From an uncultured Litoreibacter sp. (GTDB taxonomy: Bacteria; Pseudomonadota; Alphaproteobacteria; Rhodobacterales; Rhodobacteraceae), in the NCBI GenBank assembly GCA_947494435.1, contig CANLUY010000001.1:1788001-1852000 (forward strand): 64,000 nucleotides of DNA. Direction: 5' to 3'. The translations under genes and the position numbers were made by a program. The notes under the pieces were generated by a model. It ran no database searches, was not told where the DNA came from, and worked only from the letters and a program-made list of their open reading frames with translations. Positions 18,909 to 26,386 of the stretch are shown here, piece after piece. How positions within the stretch are numbered: position 1 is the first letter of the stretch; each line of letters begins with the position of its first letter.

Positions 18909-20372
18909 ATGGCCAAAGTGAAAAAGCAGCCTCGACCAAAGGCGGAAACTCCGAAAGGGTTTCGCGACTATTTCGGTGCGGAAGTAGCGCAGCGCAAGGC
19001 GATGCTGGATCAGATCACGAGCGTCTATCAGCTTTACGGGTTTGATGCGCTGGAAAGTTCTGCCGTGGAAACGGTCGAGGCTTTGGGCAAGTTCCTTCCC
19101 GATGTGGATCGGCCGAATGAGGGTGTGTTTGCGTGGCAGGAGGATGAGGATTGGATGGCGCTGCGCTATGATCTTACAGCGCCTCTGGCGCGGGTCTATG
19201 CGCAATTTCGCAATGATCTTCCGACACCATACCGCCGGTTCGCGATGGGGCCGGTTTGGCGCAACGAGAAACCCGGACCGGGGCGGTTTCGGCAGTTCTA
19301 TCAGTGTGATGCGGATACCGTCGGTGCGTCCTCTGTGACTGCCGATGCTGAGATTTGTTCGATGCTGTCGGACGTGCTGGAGGCCGTGGGCATTCCGCGC
19401 GGCGATTATATGATACGCGTCAATAACCGCAAAGTTCTGAACGGTGTGTTGGAAGTGATGGGGCTGACGGACGATCCGCGCCGTGATGATGTTTTGCGCA
19501 CGATTGATAAATTCGACAAAGTGGGTGAAGCCGGCGTGCGCCAGCTTTTGACGGTAGGTCGGACCGACACGTCTGGGGCTGAGATTGAGGGTGTGGGGCT
19601 TAGCGACATGCAAGCTGGGCCTGTTTTGGCATTCCTGACGGCCAAGCAAGACACGGTTGATCAGACGTTGGACAAGCTGCGGCAGGCCGTTGGTGACAGT
19701 GTCATCGGCAATGAAGGTATTGAAGAACTGGCGCAGATCGCGCGGCTTTTGGAGGCGCAGGGATATAGCACGGATCGGATCGAAATTGATCCTTCCGTCG
19801 TGCGTGGTCTCGGGTATTACACAGGGCCGGTTTATGAGGCGGAATTGACCTTTGAAATCAAGGATGAGAAGGGCCGCCCGCGTCAGTTCGGCTCTGTCGC
19901 CGGTGGTGGGCGCTATGATGATTTGGTCAAGCGGTTCACCGGGCAAGCGGTGCCTGCAACCGGCGTCTCCATCGGCGTGGACAGATTGCTTGCGGCCTTG
20001 CACGCAAAAGGCCGGATGAGCACGGAGACAGTCGGCCCGGTGGTCGTGACCGTTATGGATCGTGACCGGATGTCTGACTATCAGGCGATGGTCGGCGAAT
20101 TGCGCACGGCCGGTATTCGCGCTGAGGTGTATCTGGGTAATCCGAAGAACTTTGGAAACCAGTTGAAATATGCGGATAAGCGGAACGCTCCTGTTGCCGT
20201 GATCGCAGGGTCCAACGAGTTTGATCAAGGGGTTTTGCAGATCAAAGACCTTGTTTTGGGCGCGAAGATTGCTGAGACGGCTACGCATGAAGAATGGAAA
20301 GAGCAGCCTGCGCAATTTGAGATTAAGCGCGCTGATCTCGTCTCTGAAATCCGCAAAATTCTGGAAGGCTGA
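18909..20372 (+). CDS. hisS: histidyl-tRNA synthetase
   Basis: A 487-residue class II aminoacyl-tRNA synthetase charging tRNA-His. Motif 2 is [20 protein letters not shown] (about residues 110-130); the histidine-specific signature [12 protein letters not shown] (about 297-308) and motif 3 GGGRYDDL (about 332) follow; the C-terminal anticodon-binding domain starts near residue 375. It is the first gene of hisS-hisZ-hisG, an arrangement common in alphaproteobacteria, in which the stop of hisS overlaps the hisZ start by one base (TGATG). Confidence 0.97.
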   Translation: MAKVKKQPRPKAETPKGFRDYFGAEVAQRKAMLDQITSVYQLYGFDALESSAVETVEALGKFLPDVDRPNEGVFAWQEDEDWMALRYDLTAPLARVYAQFRNDLPTPYRRFAMGPVWRNEKPGPGRFRQFYQCDADTVGASSVTADAEICSMLSDVLEAVGIPRGDYMIRVNNRKVLNGVLEVMGLTDDPRRDDVLRTIDKFDKVGEAGVRQLLTVGRTDTSGAEIEGVGLSDMQAGPVLAFLTAKQDTVDQTLDKLRQAVGDSVIGNEGIEELAQIARLLEAQGYSTDRIEIDPSVVRGLGYYTGPVYEAELTFEIKDEKGRPRQFGSVAGGGRYDDLVKRFTGQAVPATGVSIGVDRLLAALHAKGRMSTETVGPVVVTVMDRDRMSDYQAMVGELRTAGIRAEVYLGNPKNFGNQLKYADKRNAPVAVIAGSNEFDQGVLQIKDLVLGAKIAETATHEEWKEQPAQFEIKRADLVSEIRKILEG

Positions 20373-21460
20373 TGGCAGGCAAGGCCGAGATACGCGCGGA
20401 AGCAGAGCGCCTTTTTGCGTTGTTTCAAGAGGCAGGCGCGGCCCCTTTTGAGGCGGCGCTATTGCAGCCCTCTGAAGTCTTGCTTGACCTTTATGGCGAG
20501 GACATCCGCGCACGCGCTTATGTGACCTCTGATCCGGTTCTGGGGGAGCAGATGTTGCGCCCTGATTTTACGGTTCCCATCGTTCAGGCCCATATGACTG
20601 ATGGCGCAGAACCCGCGCGCTATACGTATATGGGCGATGTGTTCCGCCAGCAGCAGGCGGGCACGGGGCGCGCGAGTGAATATCTGCAGGTGGGTTATGA
20701 GGTGTTTGACCGGGCTGATCCCGCAGGCGCCGATGCGGAAGTGTTTGCGTTGTTCTCGGCCGCGTTGAAGGGACGGGGGTTGCAAGGCTCCATCGGCGAT
20801 ATCGGTATCTTGGTCGCGGCCGTCGAAGGTCTGACCACTTCGGACCGGCGTCGCGCGGCGTTGATGCGTCACATCTGGCGGCCCCATCGGTTTCGTGCGC
20901 TGCTTGATCGGTTCGCGGGGCGCGGGGCGTTGCCGGAGGGGCGGGCTGAGTTGGTCTCCTCCCTCAAAGGGTTGGATGTGGCACAGATCGTGCGGGCTGC
21001 GGGGCCCGAGATTGGATTGCGCAGGGCTTCCGAGGTTGTTGAACGTCTGAAGAGCCTGCGCGAGGATATGGATGTGGCGCCAATTCCCGCGGCGGAGATT
21101 GAGGCTGTGAGTGCGATCTTGAACCTGAAGATGGCCGCCGATGATGCGGCGGGCGCTTTGGCTGAGATTGCGGTGGAATTTCCGGTCATCAAAACGGCGG
21201 CGCAAGGGTTTGTGAAGCGTTTGCACGCGTTGATTGAGCGTGGCGTGGATGTGGCCGCTTTGACCTATGAAGGGGCATATGGCCGGACCTCGATGGAATA
21301 TTACGACGGCTTCGTCTTCGGTTTCGCCCGTGAGGGTGGCGCGCCTGTGGCTTCCGGCGGGCGGTATGACGCGCTGACCCGCGTGTTGGGGCAAGGACGT
21401 GAGATACCGGCTGTGGGTGGTGTGATCCGGCCTGAATTGTTGTTGGGAGCAGGCCAATGA
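20372..21460 (+). CDS. hisZ: ATP phosphoribosyltransferase regulatory subunit HisZ
   Basis: A 362-residue catalytically inactive paralogue of histidyl-tRNA synthetase that is needed as a regulatory partner by short-form HisG. The synthetase-like core is recognisable (LRPDFTVPIVQAHM; YTYMGDVFRQQQAGTGRASEY; GGRYDALTRVLG at the end), but the tRNA-binding C-terminal domain is absent. It starts one base inside hisS and overlaps hisG by four bases (ATGA), so the HisZ-HisG complex is made from one coupled message. Confidence 0.95.
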   Translation: MAGKAEIRAEAERLFALFQEAGAAPFEAALLQPSEVLLDLYGEDIRARAYVTSDPVLGEQMLRPDFTVPIVQAHMTDGAEPARYTYMGDVFRQQQAGTGRASEYLQVGYEVFDRADPAGADAEVFALFSAALKGRGLQGSIGDIGILVAAVEGLTTSDRRRAALMRHIWRPHRFRALLDRFAGRGALPEGRAELVSSLKGLDVAQIVRAAGPEIGLRRASEVVERLKSLREDMDVAPIPAAEIEAVSAILNLKMAADDAAGALAEIAVEFPVIKTAAQGFVKRLHALIERGVDVAALTYEGAYGRTSMEYYDGFVFGFAREGGAPVASGGRYDALTRVLGQGREIPAVGGVIRPELLLGAGQ

Positions 21461-22140
21461 CCTTGAAGCTGGGTGTCCCCTCCAAGGGACGGTTGATGGA
21501 CGAGACGTTCGCTTGGTTCGGGGCGCGTGGCATCACGTTGGAGCGGAGCGGGTCTGACCGGGAATATGCCGGTCGGGTCTCGGGCATCGAAGGGATCGAG
21601 CTGGTCTTGTTGAGCGCTGGAGAAATTCCACGGGAGCTGGCTGCGGGGCGGATTGATCTGGGCGTGACTGGCACCGATCTTGTGCGCGAGAAGCTTCCGT
21701 TGTGGCGGGATCAATTGGAGACGTTGGTTGAGCTGGGCTTTGGCCATGCGGATTTGATCTTGGCTGTGCCTGCCTTTTGGGCAGATGTGAGCACCTTGGA
21801 TGACCTTGACGCGGTTGCGGCGGCTTTTCGGGCGGAGCATGGGTTTCGGCTGCGGATTGCCACGAAATATCACCGCTTGATCCGCGAGCATTTGAAGGCT
21901 GCGGGTGTGGCTGATTATCAGCTGGTCGATAGTCAGGGCGCGACGGAGGGCACCATCAAGAATGGAACGGCGGAGGCTGTGGCGGATATTACTTCGACCG
22001 GGGCGACGCTGGAGGCGAACCACTTGAAAATTCTGAGTGGCGCTCCCGTTTTGAAGTCTCAGGCGACATTGTTTTTATCCCGGACATCTGGAGCGGATGA
22101 AACAATTTTGGCGGAATTGAAAGCCAAGCTTGGGCTCTAA
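21457..22140 (+). CDS. hisG: ATP phosphoribosyltransferase catalytic subunit, short form
   Basis: A 227-residue enzyme catalysing the first step of histidine synthesis, ATP plus PRPP to phosphoribosyl-ATP. It begins MTLKLGVPSKGRLMDET; the PRPP-binding region appears as VADITSTGATLEANHL (about residues 174-190). It lacks the C-terminal ACT-like regulatory domain of long HisG (about 300 residues), which explains the adjacent hisZ. A strong terminator follows directly, ending the hisSZG unit. Confidence 0.97.
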   Translation: MTLKLGVPSKGRLMDETFAWFGARGITLERSGSDREYAGRVSGIEGIELVLLSAGEIPRELAAGRIDLGVTGTDLVREKLPLWRDQLETLVELGFGHADLILAVPAFWADVSTLDDLDAVAAAFRAEHGFRLRIATKYHRLIREHLKAAGVADYQLVDSQGATEGTIKNGTAEAVADITSTGATLEANHLKILSGAPVLKSQATLFLSRTSGADETILAELKAKLGL

Positions 22141-22147
22141 ACCCTCA

Positions 22148-22170
22148 TCCCCCGCATGCGGGGGATTTTC
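22148..22170 (+). terminator. terminator after hisG
   Basis: Perfect palindrome TCCCCCGCATGCGGGGGA followed by TTTTC, eight bases after the hisG stop. Confidence 0.8.
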
Positions 22171-22214
22171 TTACCCGTTGATTTCAAAGCATTTCTTGAA
22201 GATTTAAGGAATTT

Positions 22215-22646
22215 TTAACGCACGCCGATATCAGCGAGCGCGGCGCTGAGTTGGGGTGGAAGCTGCTCTTCGCGCGCGCGGTGTTCCGGCAGATCTGCGG
22301 GTGCGTCTTCGGGCTTGAGATAACGCCAGCCTTGGAAGGGGCGCTTGGTCATATTCTCCACGCGGATCAGCTTGGGATCAAACACAAGCGCGCAGCGGCG
22401 GATGCCGTCGCCACGGTCATACTCATCAAGACGCAGGATCTTCTGGCGTGCCTGCACAACCCCTTTGATGACCCAATAGATAGAGCCGCCATTGAGGATT
22501 TCATTTTCGCGCTTGGGCCACATGCGTGTCACGTGACGGGGATTGCCGTCGGCGCCTTTGGGGCGGGGACTGTCCTGCCATGCCTGCAAATCGTCCACGG
22601 ACTCGGTCCCGACAGACAATTTTATCAAGTTGATGTGTTTTGCCAC
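22215..22646 (-). CDS. DUF1489 family protein
   Basis: A 143-residue soluble protein starting MAKHINLIKLSVGTESVDDL, with YWVIKGVVQARQKIL and RPFQGWRYLKPEDAPADLP. This matches DUF1489, a small uncharacterised family largely confined to alphaproteobacteria. No catalytic motif is evident. It is transcribed alone, convergent with hisG and divergent from the methyltransferase gene; the 188-bp divergent gap shows no feature beyond AT-rich promoter-like DNA. Confidence 0.85.
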   Translation of the reverse strand: MAKHINLIKLSVGTESVDDLQAWQDSPRPKGADGNPRHVTRMWPKRENEILNGGSIYWVIKGVVQARQKILRLDEYDRGDGIRRCALVFDPKLIRVENMTKRPFQGWRYLKPEDAPADLPEHRAREEQLPPQLSAALADIGVR

Positions 22647-22834
22647 GACTCAGGCCCCCAATGCTGGTGTTAAGAGTATTGTGTTTGGTGGGGCATTCAA
22701 GGGCGTGCGGCTAAAGGAGTTACGCCAAACAGAGGGACTTTGATATTTCTGATCCAACGGGAGACAGGTAAGGTCTAGGCTGGACTGCGCGCAGACAGGC
22801 GCAAAGATGTGAAACGCAAAGAGGCGGTCGAGAA

Positions 22835-23476
22835 ATGGAAGAACAGTTTTGGCAATCCCTTTGGTCGGCTGGCGATACCGCTTTTCATAAAGACGCGCCG
22901 CATCCGTTGCTCACCCGTCATTTCTCTGCGCTTGGCCTAAAGGCGGGCGCGCATGTCTTTGTGCCGCTTTGTGGTGCATCGGTGGACCTGGATTGGTTGA
23001 TCGGTGAAGGGTTGCAAGTGACAGGGATCGAATTCAACCGAGGCGCGATAGACCAAGTGTTTGAGCGTTTGTCTTTGCGTCCTGACATAAGCACCGGCGG
23101 AGGTTTGACACGGCTACAGGCTGGTGCGCTGACGCTCTGGCATGGCGATTTTTTCGCGTTGCAAGCCTCTGACCTTCCAGCGGTATCAGCCGTCTATGAC
23201 CGTGCTGCGCTGGTTGCATTGCCGCCCGACACCCGCGCGGAATACGCGCGCTACTTGACGCAGATCACTGCGAATGCGCCGACACTTTTGATCAGTTTTG
23301 ACTTTGGTCCCTCCCATACCGATGGACCGCCGTTTTCGGTGCCCGAGGCTGCGATCCGCGCGCTTTATGCGACGACACATGGGGTGAGTTTGCTTGAAAG
23401 CGTGGACAGCGGTGGAGAGGGTGCAAAGCGTGGCACAAGGTTCGAGCAGGTTTGGCATTTGACGCGGCATATCTAG
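22835..23476 (+). CDS. tpm: thiopurine S-methyltransferase-like SAM-dependent methyltransferase
   Basis: A 213-residue protein of the TPMT family. The N-terminus FWQSLWSAGDTAFHKDAPHPLL and the SAM-binding region VFVPLCGASVDLDWL, GLQVTGIEFNR (about residues 45-70) and YDRAALVALPPDTRAEYA (about 123) match bacterial Tpm proteins, which methylate thiol, selenium or tellurium compounds. Natural substrates of bacterial members are usually unknown, so only the methyl-transfer chemistry is secure. It is a single-gene unit ending at a bidirectional hairpin. Confidence 0.88.
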   Translation: MEEQFWQSLWSAGDTAFHKDAPHPLLTRHFSALGLKAGAHVFVPLCGASVDLDWLIGEGLQVTGIEFNRGAIDQVFERLSLRPDISTGGGLTRLQAGALTLWHGDFFALQASDLPAVSAVYDRAALVALPPDTRAEYARYLTQITANAPTLLISFDFGPSHTDGPPFSVPEAAIRALYATTHGVSLLESVDSGGEGAKRGTRFEQVWHLTRHI

Positions 23477-23490
23477 CGGTATGCAAAAGA

Positions 23491-23518
23491 AAGAGGCGCG
23501 CCGGAAGGCACGCCTTTT
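23491..23518 (+). terminator. bidirectional hairpin between tpm and the SRPBCC gene
   Basis: Stem AAGAGGCG / CGCCTTTT (one G-T pair) with a 12-base loop, flanked by A-rich and T-rich sequence on the two sides, between two convergent genes. Confidence 0.65.
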
Positions 23519-23537
23519 CTTGGTTTTTTGAGGTGTT

Positions 23538-24038
23538 TTAGGCCAGAGCAGCGATGTTCTTGAGGCCAAGCTCGTAGGTTTTGCCGAGCATCCGGTCCAT
23601 GAACAGACCGAAGATGCGGAAGATCGGGTTGTAGCCCATGTCGGAGGTCACGGTCCAAGTCACACGGGCACCGCTGCCGTTTGGTTGCGCTTCGATGGTT
23701 TGCACGGGCTTGCCCATTGCGCCCAGATCAATCAGGTGCGTGACGCGGGTAGCGGTCACGTCGGTGACTGTTTGCGTGCCTTTGCCTTCTTTTCCCTCGA
23801 AACGGAAACCGGAGCCTTTGCCCTCAGATGGGCCAAATGGTGTGATTTTCAGCTGTGGATCGGTTGTGCAGTAGGGGTTGAAGGTCTGAAAGCCTTCAGT
23901 GCTGGCAACACGGGCGATCACATCTTCAGGCGACATGTCCACATCGGCTTGGCGGGTGACGACGACTTTGCGGGGCAGCAAGAGGGCGATCAGGATGATG
24001 GCGGCGAGGATGGCGAGAACTGTGTAAACGATGGTCAT
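23538..24038 (-). CDS. SRPBCC family protein, membrane-anchored (ECF42-associated, copy 1)
   Basis: A 166-residue protein with one N-terminal membrane segment (YTVLAILAAIILIALLLP) followed by a polyketide-cyclase/START-like (SRPBCC) domain that forms a hydrophobic ligand cavity. The track start is 89 codons too long; the ATG at 24038 has an AAAGGACC ribosome site. It is clearly paralogous to the gene at 25735-26247: both have FNPY near residue 53-58, a GSGF motif, PIFR/PVFR and GLFMDRM/GLFMDGM. A TGTCGA-N17-CGTC element 60 bp upstream suggests direct control by the adjacent ECF42 sigma factor. Ligand and role are unknown. Confidence 0.85.
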   Translation of the reverse strand: MTIVYTVLAILAAIILIALLLPRKVVVTRQADVDMSPEDVIARVASTEGFQTFNPYCTTDPQLKITPFGPSEGKGSGFRFEGKEGKGTQTVTDVTATRVTHLIDLGAMGKPVQTIEAQPNGSGARVTWTVTSDMGYNPIFRIFGLFMDRMLGKTYELGLKNIAALA

Positions 24039-24097
24039 TGGTTTGGTCCTTTCGGTCTGTCGGTTGATGAGGGTTTTTCTGTCCCTTCTGCCAACAC

Positions 24098-24124
24098 GAC
24101 GAAGACCGAGGCTGCCAATCGACA
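24098..24124 (-). promoter_or_regulatory. ECF42-type promoter upstream of SRPBCC copy 1
   Basis: Minus strand: TGTCGA (24124-24119), 17-base spacer, CGTC (24101-24098). The -35 element begins three bases after the sigma-factor stop codon. It matches the TGTCGA / CGTC pattern reported for ECF42 promoters, and it recurs with the same spacing before SRPBCC copy 2. Confidence 0.75.
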
Positions 24125-24126
24125 TC

Positions 24127-25356
24127 TCATGACATTTTTTTTCGCAAATCCTGCATTTTTTTCTCGAGCCAGTTTTGGGACGGGGCGTCGGTGCACAGAG
24201 AAATAGCGTTTGTATAGGCCTCTGCGGCTTCTGCGATGCGTCCGAGTTCTGCCAAACAGTGTGCGCGGACGGCGTGGAAAGGCTGGTAGGTTTCCAGCCC
24301 GTCATAGTCGATCAGTGCCAGCATTTTCAGCCCCTCTGCCGGTCCTGCGTCTTCGGCCACGACAGCCGCGCGGCTGACGGCCCCGCCGATGGAAGGGTAC
24401 GTGCGCATCAGGCCGTGATAGAGTTGTGAGAGGGCGCGCCAATCGGTCTTGCCGGTGACGGACCTTGCGGCGTGGACGGATTGAATGGCGGCTTCGAGTT
24501 GAAAGCGTCCGGGCATGGTTTGTTGCACGCGTTTCAATGCGGCTTGGGTCAGCAGACCAACTGAGCGGTCGATAAGCTGAGTGTCCCAAAGTGCCGTGTC
24601 TTGTTCTGGAACGGGGACTAGAATGCCGTCTTTGATACGCGCATCGCGGCGCGCTTCGATCAAGCCGATCAGGGCTGTCAGACCCAAGGCTTCGGCATTG
24701 TCAGGGGCCAGTTCTGCAAGAATGTTTGACAGGAAAAACGCCTCGTGACTGAGGTCACCGTCGCCTTCCAGCCAATCAACGGCGTAAGCGCCGTAGACGG
24801 CTTCCAGTACGGCGCCCATGCGGTCGGGAAAGGCCTCGGGTTCTGGCACGATGAAGGGGATCCCTGCGGATTTGATTTTCTTTTTGGCGCGCACAAGGCG
24901 CTGGGCCATAGCCGTGGGCGAGACGAGAAAGGCTTTGGCGATTTGCTCTGCCTCCAGCCCTAGGACGGTTTGCAGCATCAGCGGTGTGCGGATGCCTTCG
25001 TCGATGGCGGGGTGGGCGCAGACAAAGAGGAGTTTCAACCTCTCGTCCAGTTGCGTTTCTTCGGGTTCGATTGCGTGTGCATCAGCCATGTCATTTGCCT
25101 CATCTGTGATGATCAAACGGGCATCGCGGCGCGCCTGATCGGTGCGTCTGTTCTTGGCCACGGTCAGAAGCCAAGCTTCGGGTTTGTCGGGTATGCCGCG
25201 CTCCGGCCATGTTTTCAGGGCGGCCACAAAGGCATCGGCCAGCGCATCTTCGGCAGAGATGATGTCGCCGGTTCGGCTGGCGAGCATCGCGATTAGTTTG
25301 CCATAGGCGGCGCGGGCGACATCTTCCGCCCGCGCCTGTGTGTCGTCTGCGCTCAC
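24127..25356 (-). CDS. ECF42-type RNA polymerase sigma factor with long C-terminal extension
   Basis: A 409-residue extracytoplasmic-function sigma factor. Region 2 lies at about residues 15-85 (EDALADAFVAALKTWPERG; NRRTDQARR) and region 4 at about 110-165 (CAHPAIDEGIRTPLMLQTVLGL; AFLVSPTAMAQRLVRAKKKI). After IPFIVP comes a helical extension of about 230 residues ending NWLEKKMQDL, as in the ECF42 group, which lacks a classical anti-sigma factor. I place the start at GTG 25356, which overlaps the YCII stop by four bases (GTGA); the track start 23 codons upstream lies within the YCII gene. The sigma factor probably drives its own operon through the promoter at 26301-26327. Confidence 0.9.
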   Translation of the reverse strand: MSADDTQARAEDVARAAYGKLIAMLASRTGDIISAEDALADAFVAALKTWPERGIPDKPEAWLLTVAKNRRTDQARRDARLIITDEANDMADAHAIEPEETQLDERLKLLFVCAHPAIDEGIRTPLMLQTVLGLEAEQIAKAFLVSPTAMAQRLVRAKKKIKSAGIPFIVPEPEAFPDRMGAVLEAVYGAYAVDWLEGDGDLSHEAFFLSNILAELAPDNAEALGLTALIGLIEARRDARIKDGILVPVPEQDTALWDTQLIDRSVGLLTQAALKRVQQTMPGRFQLEAAIQSVHAARSVTGKTDWRALSQLYHGLMRTYPSIGGAVSRAAVVAEDAGPAEGLKMLALIDYDGLETYQPFHAVRAHCLAELGRIAEAAEAYTNAISLCTDAPSQNWLEKKMQDLRKKMS

Positions 25357-25706
25357 ACGCTGCCCATGGCAGAGGCGCGGATTTCCAGCTTGCCGTAATG
25401 CACGTGCGGGCATTTCTCGGCCCATTTCATCGCCTCATCCAGGTTCTCGACCTCGATGGCGAAGAAGCCGCCGAGAGTTTCCTTGGTTTCGGCAAAGGGG
25501 CCGTCTTGCACGCGCTTCTCGCCGCCTGCGAGCGTGATGGTTGTGGCGGTGTCTGCGGGGTGCAGCCAGTCGGTGTCGACGAAGACGCCAGCCTCTTGCA
25601 GCGCGCCGATATATTGGCCGTAAACCTCTTTGGATTTTGCCCAATCCTCTTCGGTCATGTTGGCGGACATTGCAGGGTCGGAGTAAAGAAGAAATGTGTA
25701 ACGCAT
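25353..25706 (-). CDS. YCII/DGPF-domain protein
   Basis: A 117-residue YciI-like protein starting MRYTFLLYSDPAMSANMTEEDW, with the diagnostic VQDGPFAETKE segment (the DGPF motif) and ending near the sigma-factor start. DGPF proteins are the standard genomic partners of ECF42 sigma factors. The fold is a small ferredoxin-like dimer whose role in these systems is unknown. The start is ATG 25706 behind AAAGGAAC; the track version is 23 codons too long. It lies 28 bp after SRPBCC copy 2 and overlaps the sigma gene by four bases, so SRPBCC-YCII-sigma forms one operon. Confidence 0.9.
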   Translation of the reverse strand: MRYTFLLYSDPAMSANMTEEDWAKSKEVYGQYIGALQEAGVFVDTDWLHPADTATTITLAGGEKRVQDGPFAETKETLGGFFAIEVENLDEAMKWAEKCPHVHYGKLEIRASAMGSV

Positions 25707-25734
25707 TGTTTTGGTTCCTTTGTAGGTGGTTAGA

Positions 25735-26247
25735 TTAAGCCGCAACGTCGGCGATTTTGGCAAGGCCAAGTTCAAAATTCGGGCCGATCATGCCGTCCAT
25801 GAACAGTCCCATGACGCGGAAGACGGGGTTCATGCCGAGATCCATGTCCATGCTCCAGGTCACTTCGGTGGCACCATTGGCCGCTATGGCGGAGATCGCC
25901 TGTGTCGGCTGGCCCAAGGGGCCAAGGTCGAGGTCGAAGGTGACTTGATCGGGGGTTACAGCGGAGACGGTTTGCTGGCCCGCGCCGTCTTTGCTTTCAA
26001 AGGAGAAGCCTGATCCGACACCTGTTGCGGGGCCGAACATTTTGACCTGAAGGTTCGGGTCGAGGTCCTTGTAGGGGTTGAAAGCTTGGTAGCCGGTGTT
26101 GGAGGCCGCCAGTTCGATCACAGCCTCAGGTGCCGCGTCGATCATGGCGGAGCGTTCGATGCTGACGTGGCGCGGCAGTGCGAATGTGGCGACGGTCAGC
26201 GCAGCGAGGCCGCAGGCCGTGTAGGTGGCGATTTTCTTGATATTCAT
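25735..26247 (-). CDS. SRPBCC family protein, membrane-anchored or secreted (ECF42-associated, copy 2)
   Basis: A 170-residue paralogue of the protein at 23538-24038: N-terminal hydrophobic segment (TYTACGLAALTVATFALP), then a START-like domain with AFNPYKDLDPNLQVKMFG, GVGSGFSFE and MNPVFRVMGLFMDGM. The start is ATG 26247; the track version runs 71 codons too far upstream through the promoter. As first gene of the SRPBCC-YCII-sigma operon it lies 54 bp from the CGTC element of an ECF42-type promoter. The hydrophobic N-terminus could be either an anchor or an uncleaved signal. Confidence 0.85.
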   Translation of the reverse strand: MNIKKIATYTACGLAALTVATFALPRHVSIERSAMIDAAPEAVIELAASNTGYQAFNPYKDLDPNLQVKMFGPATGVGSGFSFESKDGAGQQTVSAVTPDQVTFDLDLGPLGQPTQAISAIAANGATEVTWSMDMDLGMNPVFRVMGLFMDGMIGPNFELGLAKIADVAA

Positions 26248-26300
26248 GTGTCTGTCCTCTCGTGTTTTAGGGAAGGGCTTTTGTGCCTCTTCACCCACAC

Positions 26301-26327
26301 GACGGACGACAGATGCGCCAATCGACA
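26301..26327 (-). promoter_or_regulatory. ECF42-type promoter upstream of the SRPBCC-YCII-sigma operon
   Basis: Minus strand: TGTCGA (26327-26322), 17-base spacer, CGTC (26304-26301). TGTCGATTGGC and CGTCGTGTGGG are almost identical to the copy at 24098-24124 (TGTCGATTGGC, CGTCGTGTTGG), while the spacers differ, which argues for selection on the two boxes. Confidence 0.78.
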
Positions 26328-26386
26328 TTTGAAATAAAAAAATTTGAAAAAAGTTTTTTGGACGCTGGACGCTGCGTGTTTTTTGC

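Noticed and set aside
18870-20513. 547-codon minus-strand ORF opposite hisS
   Set aside because: hisS is certain in the other frame; the antisense product is Arg/His-rich, as expected of a shadow.
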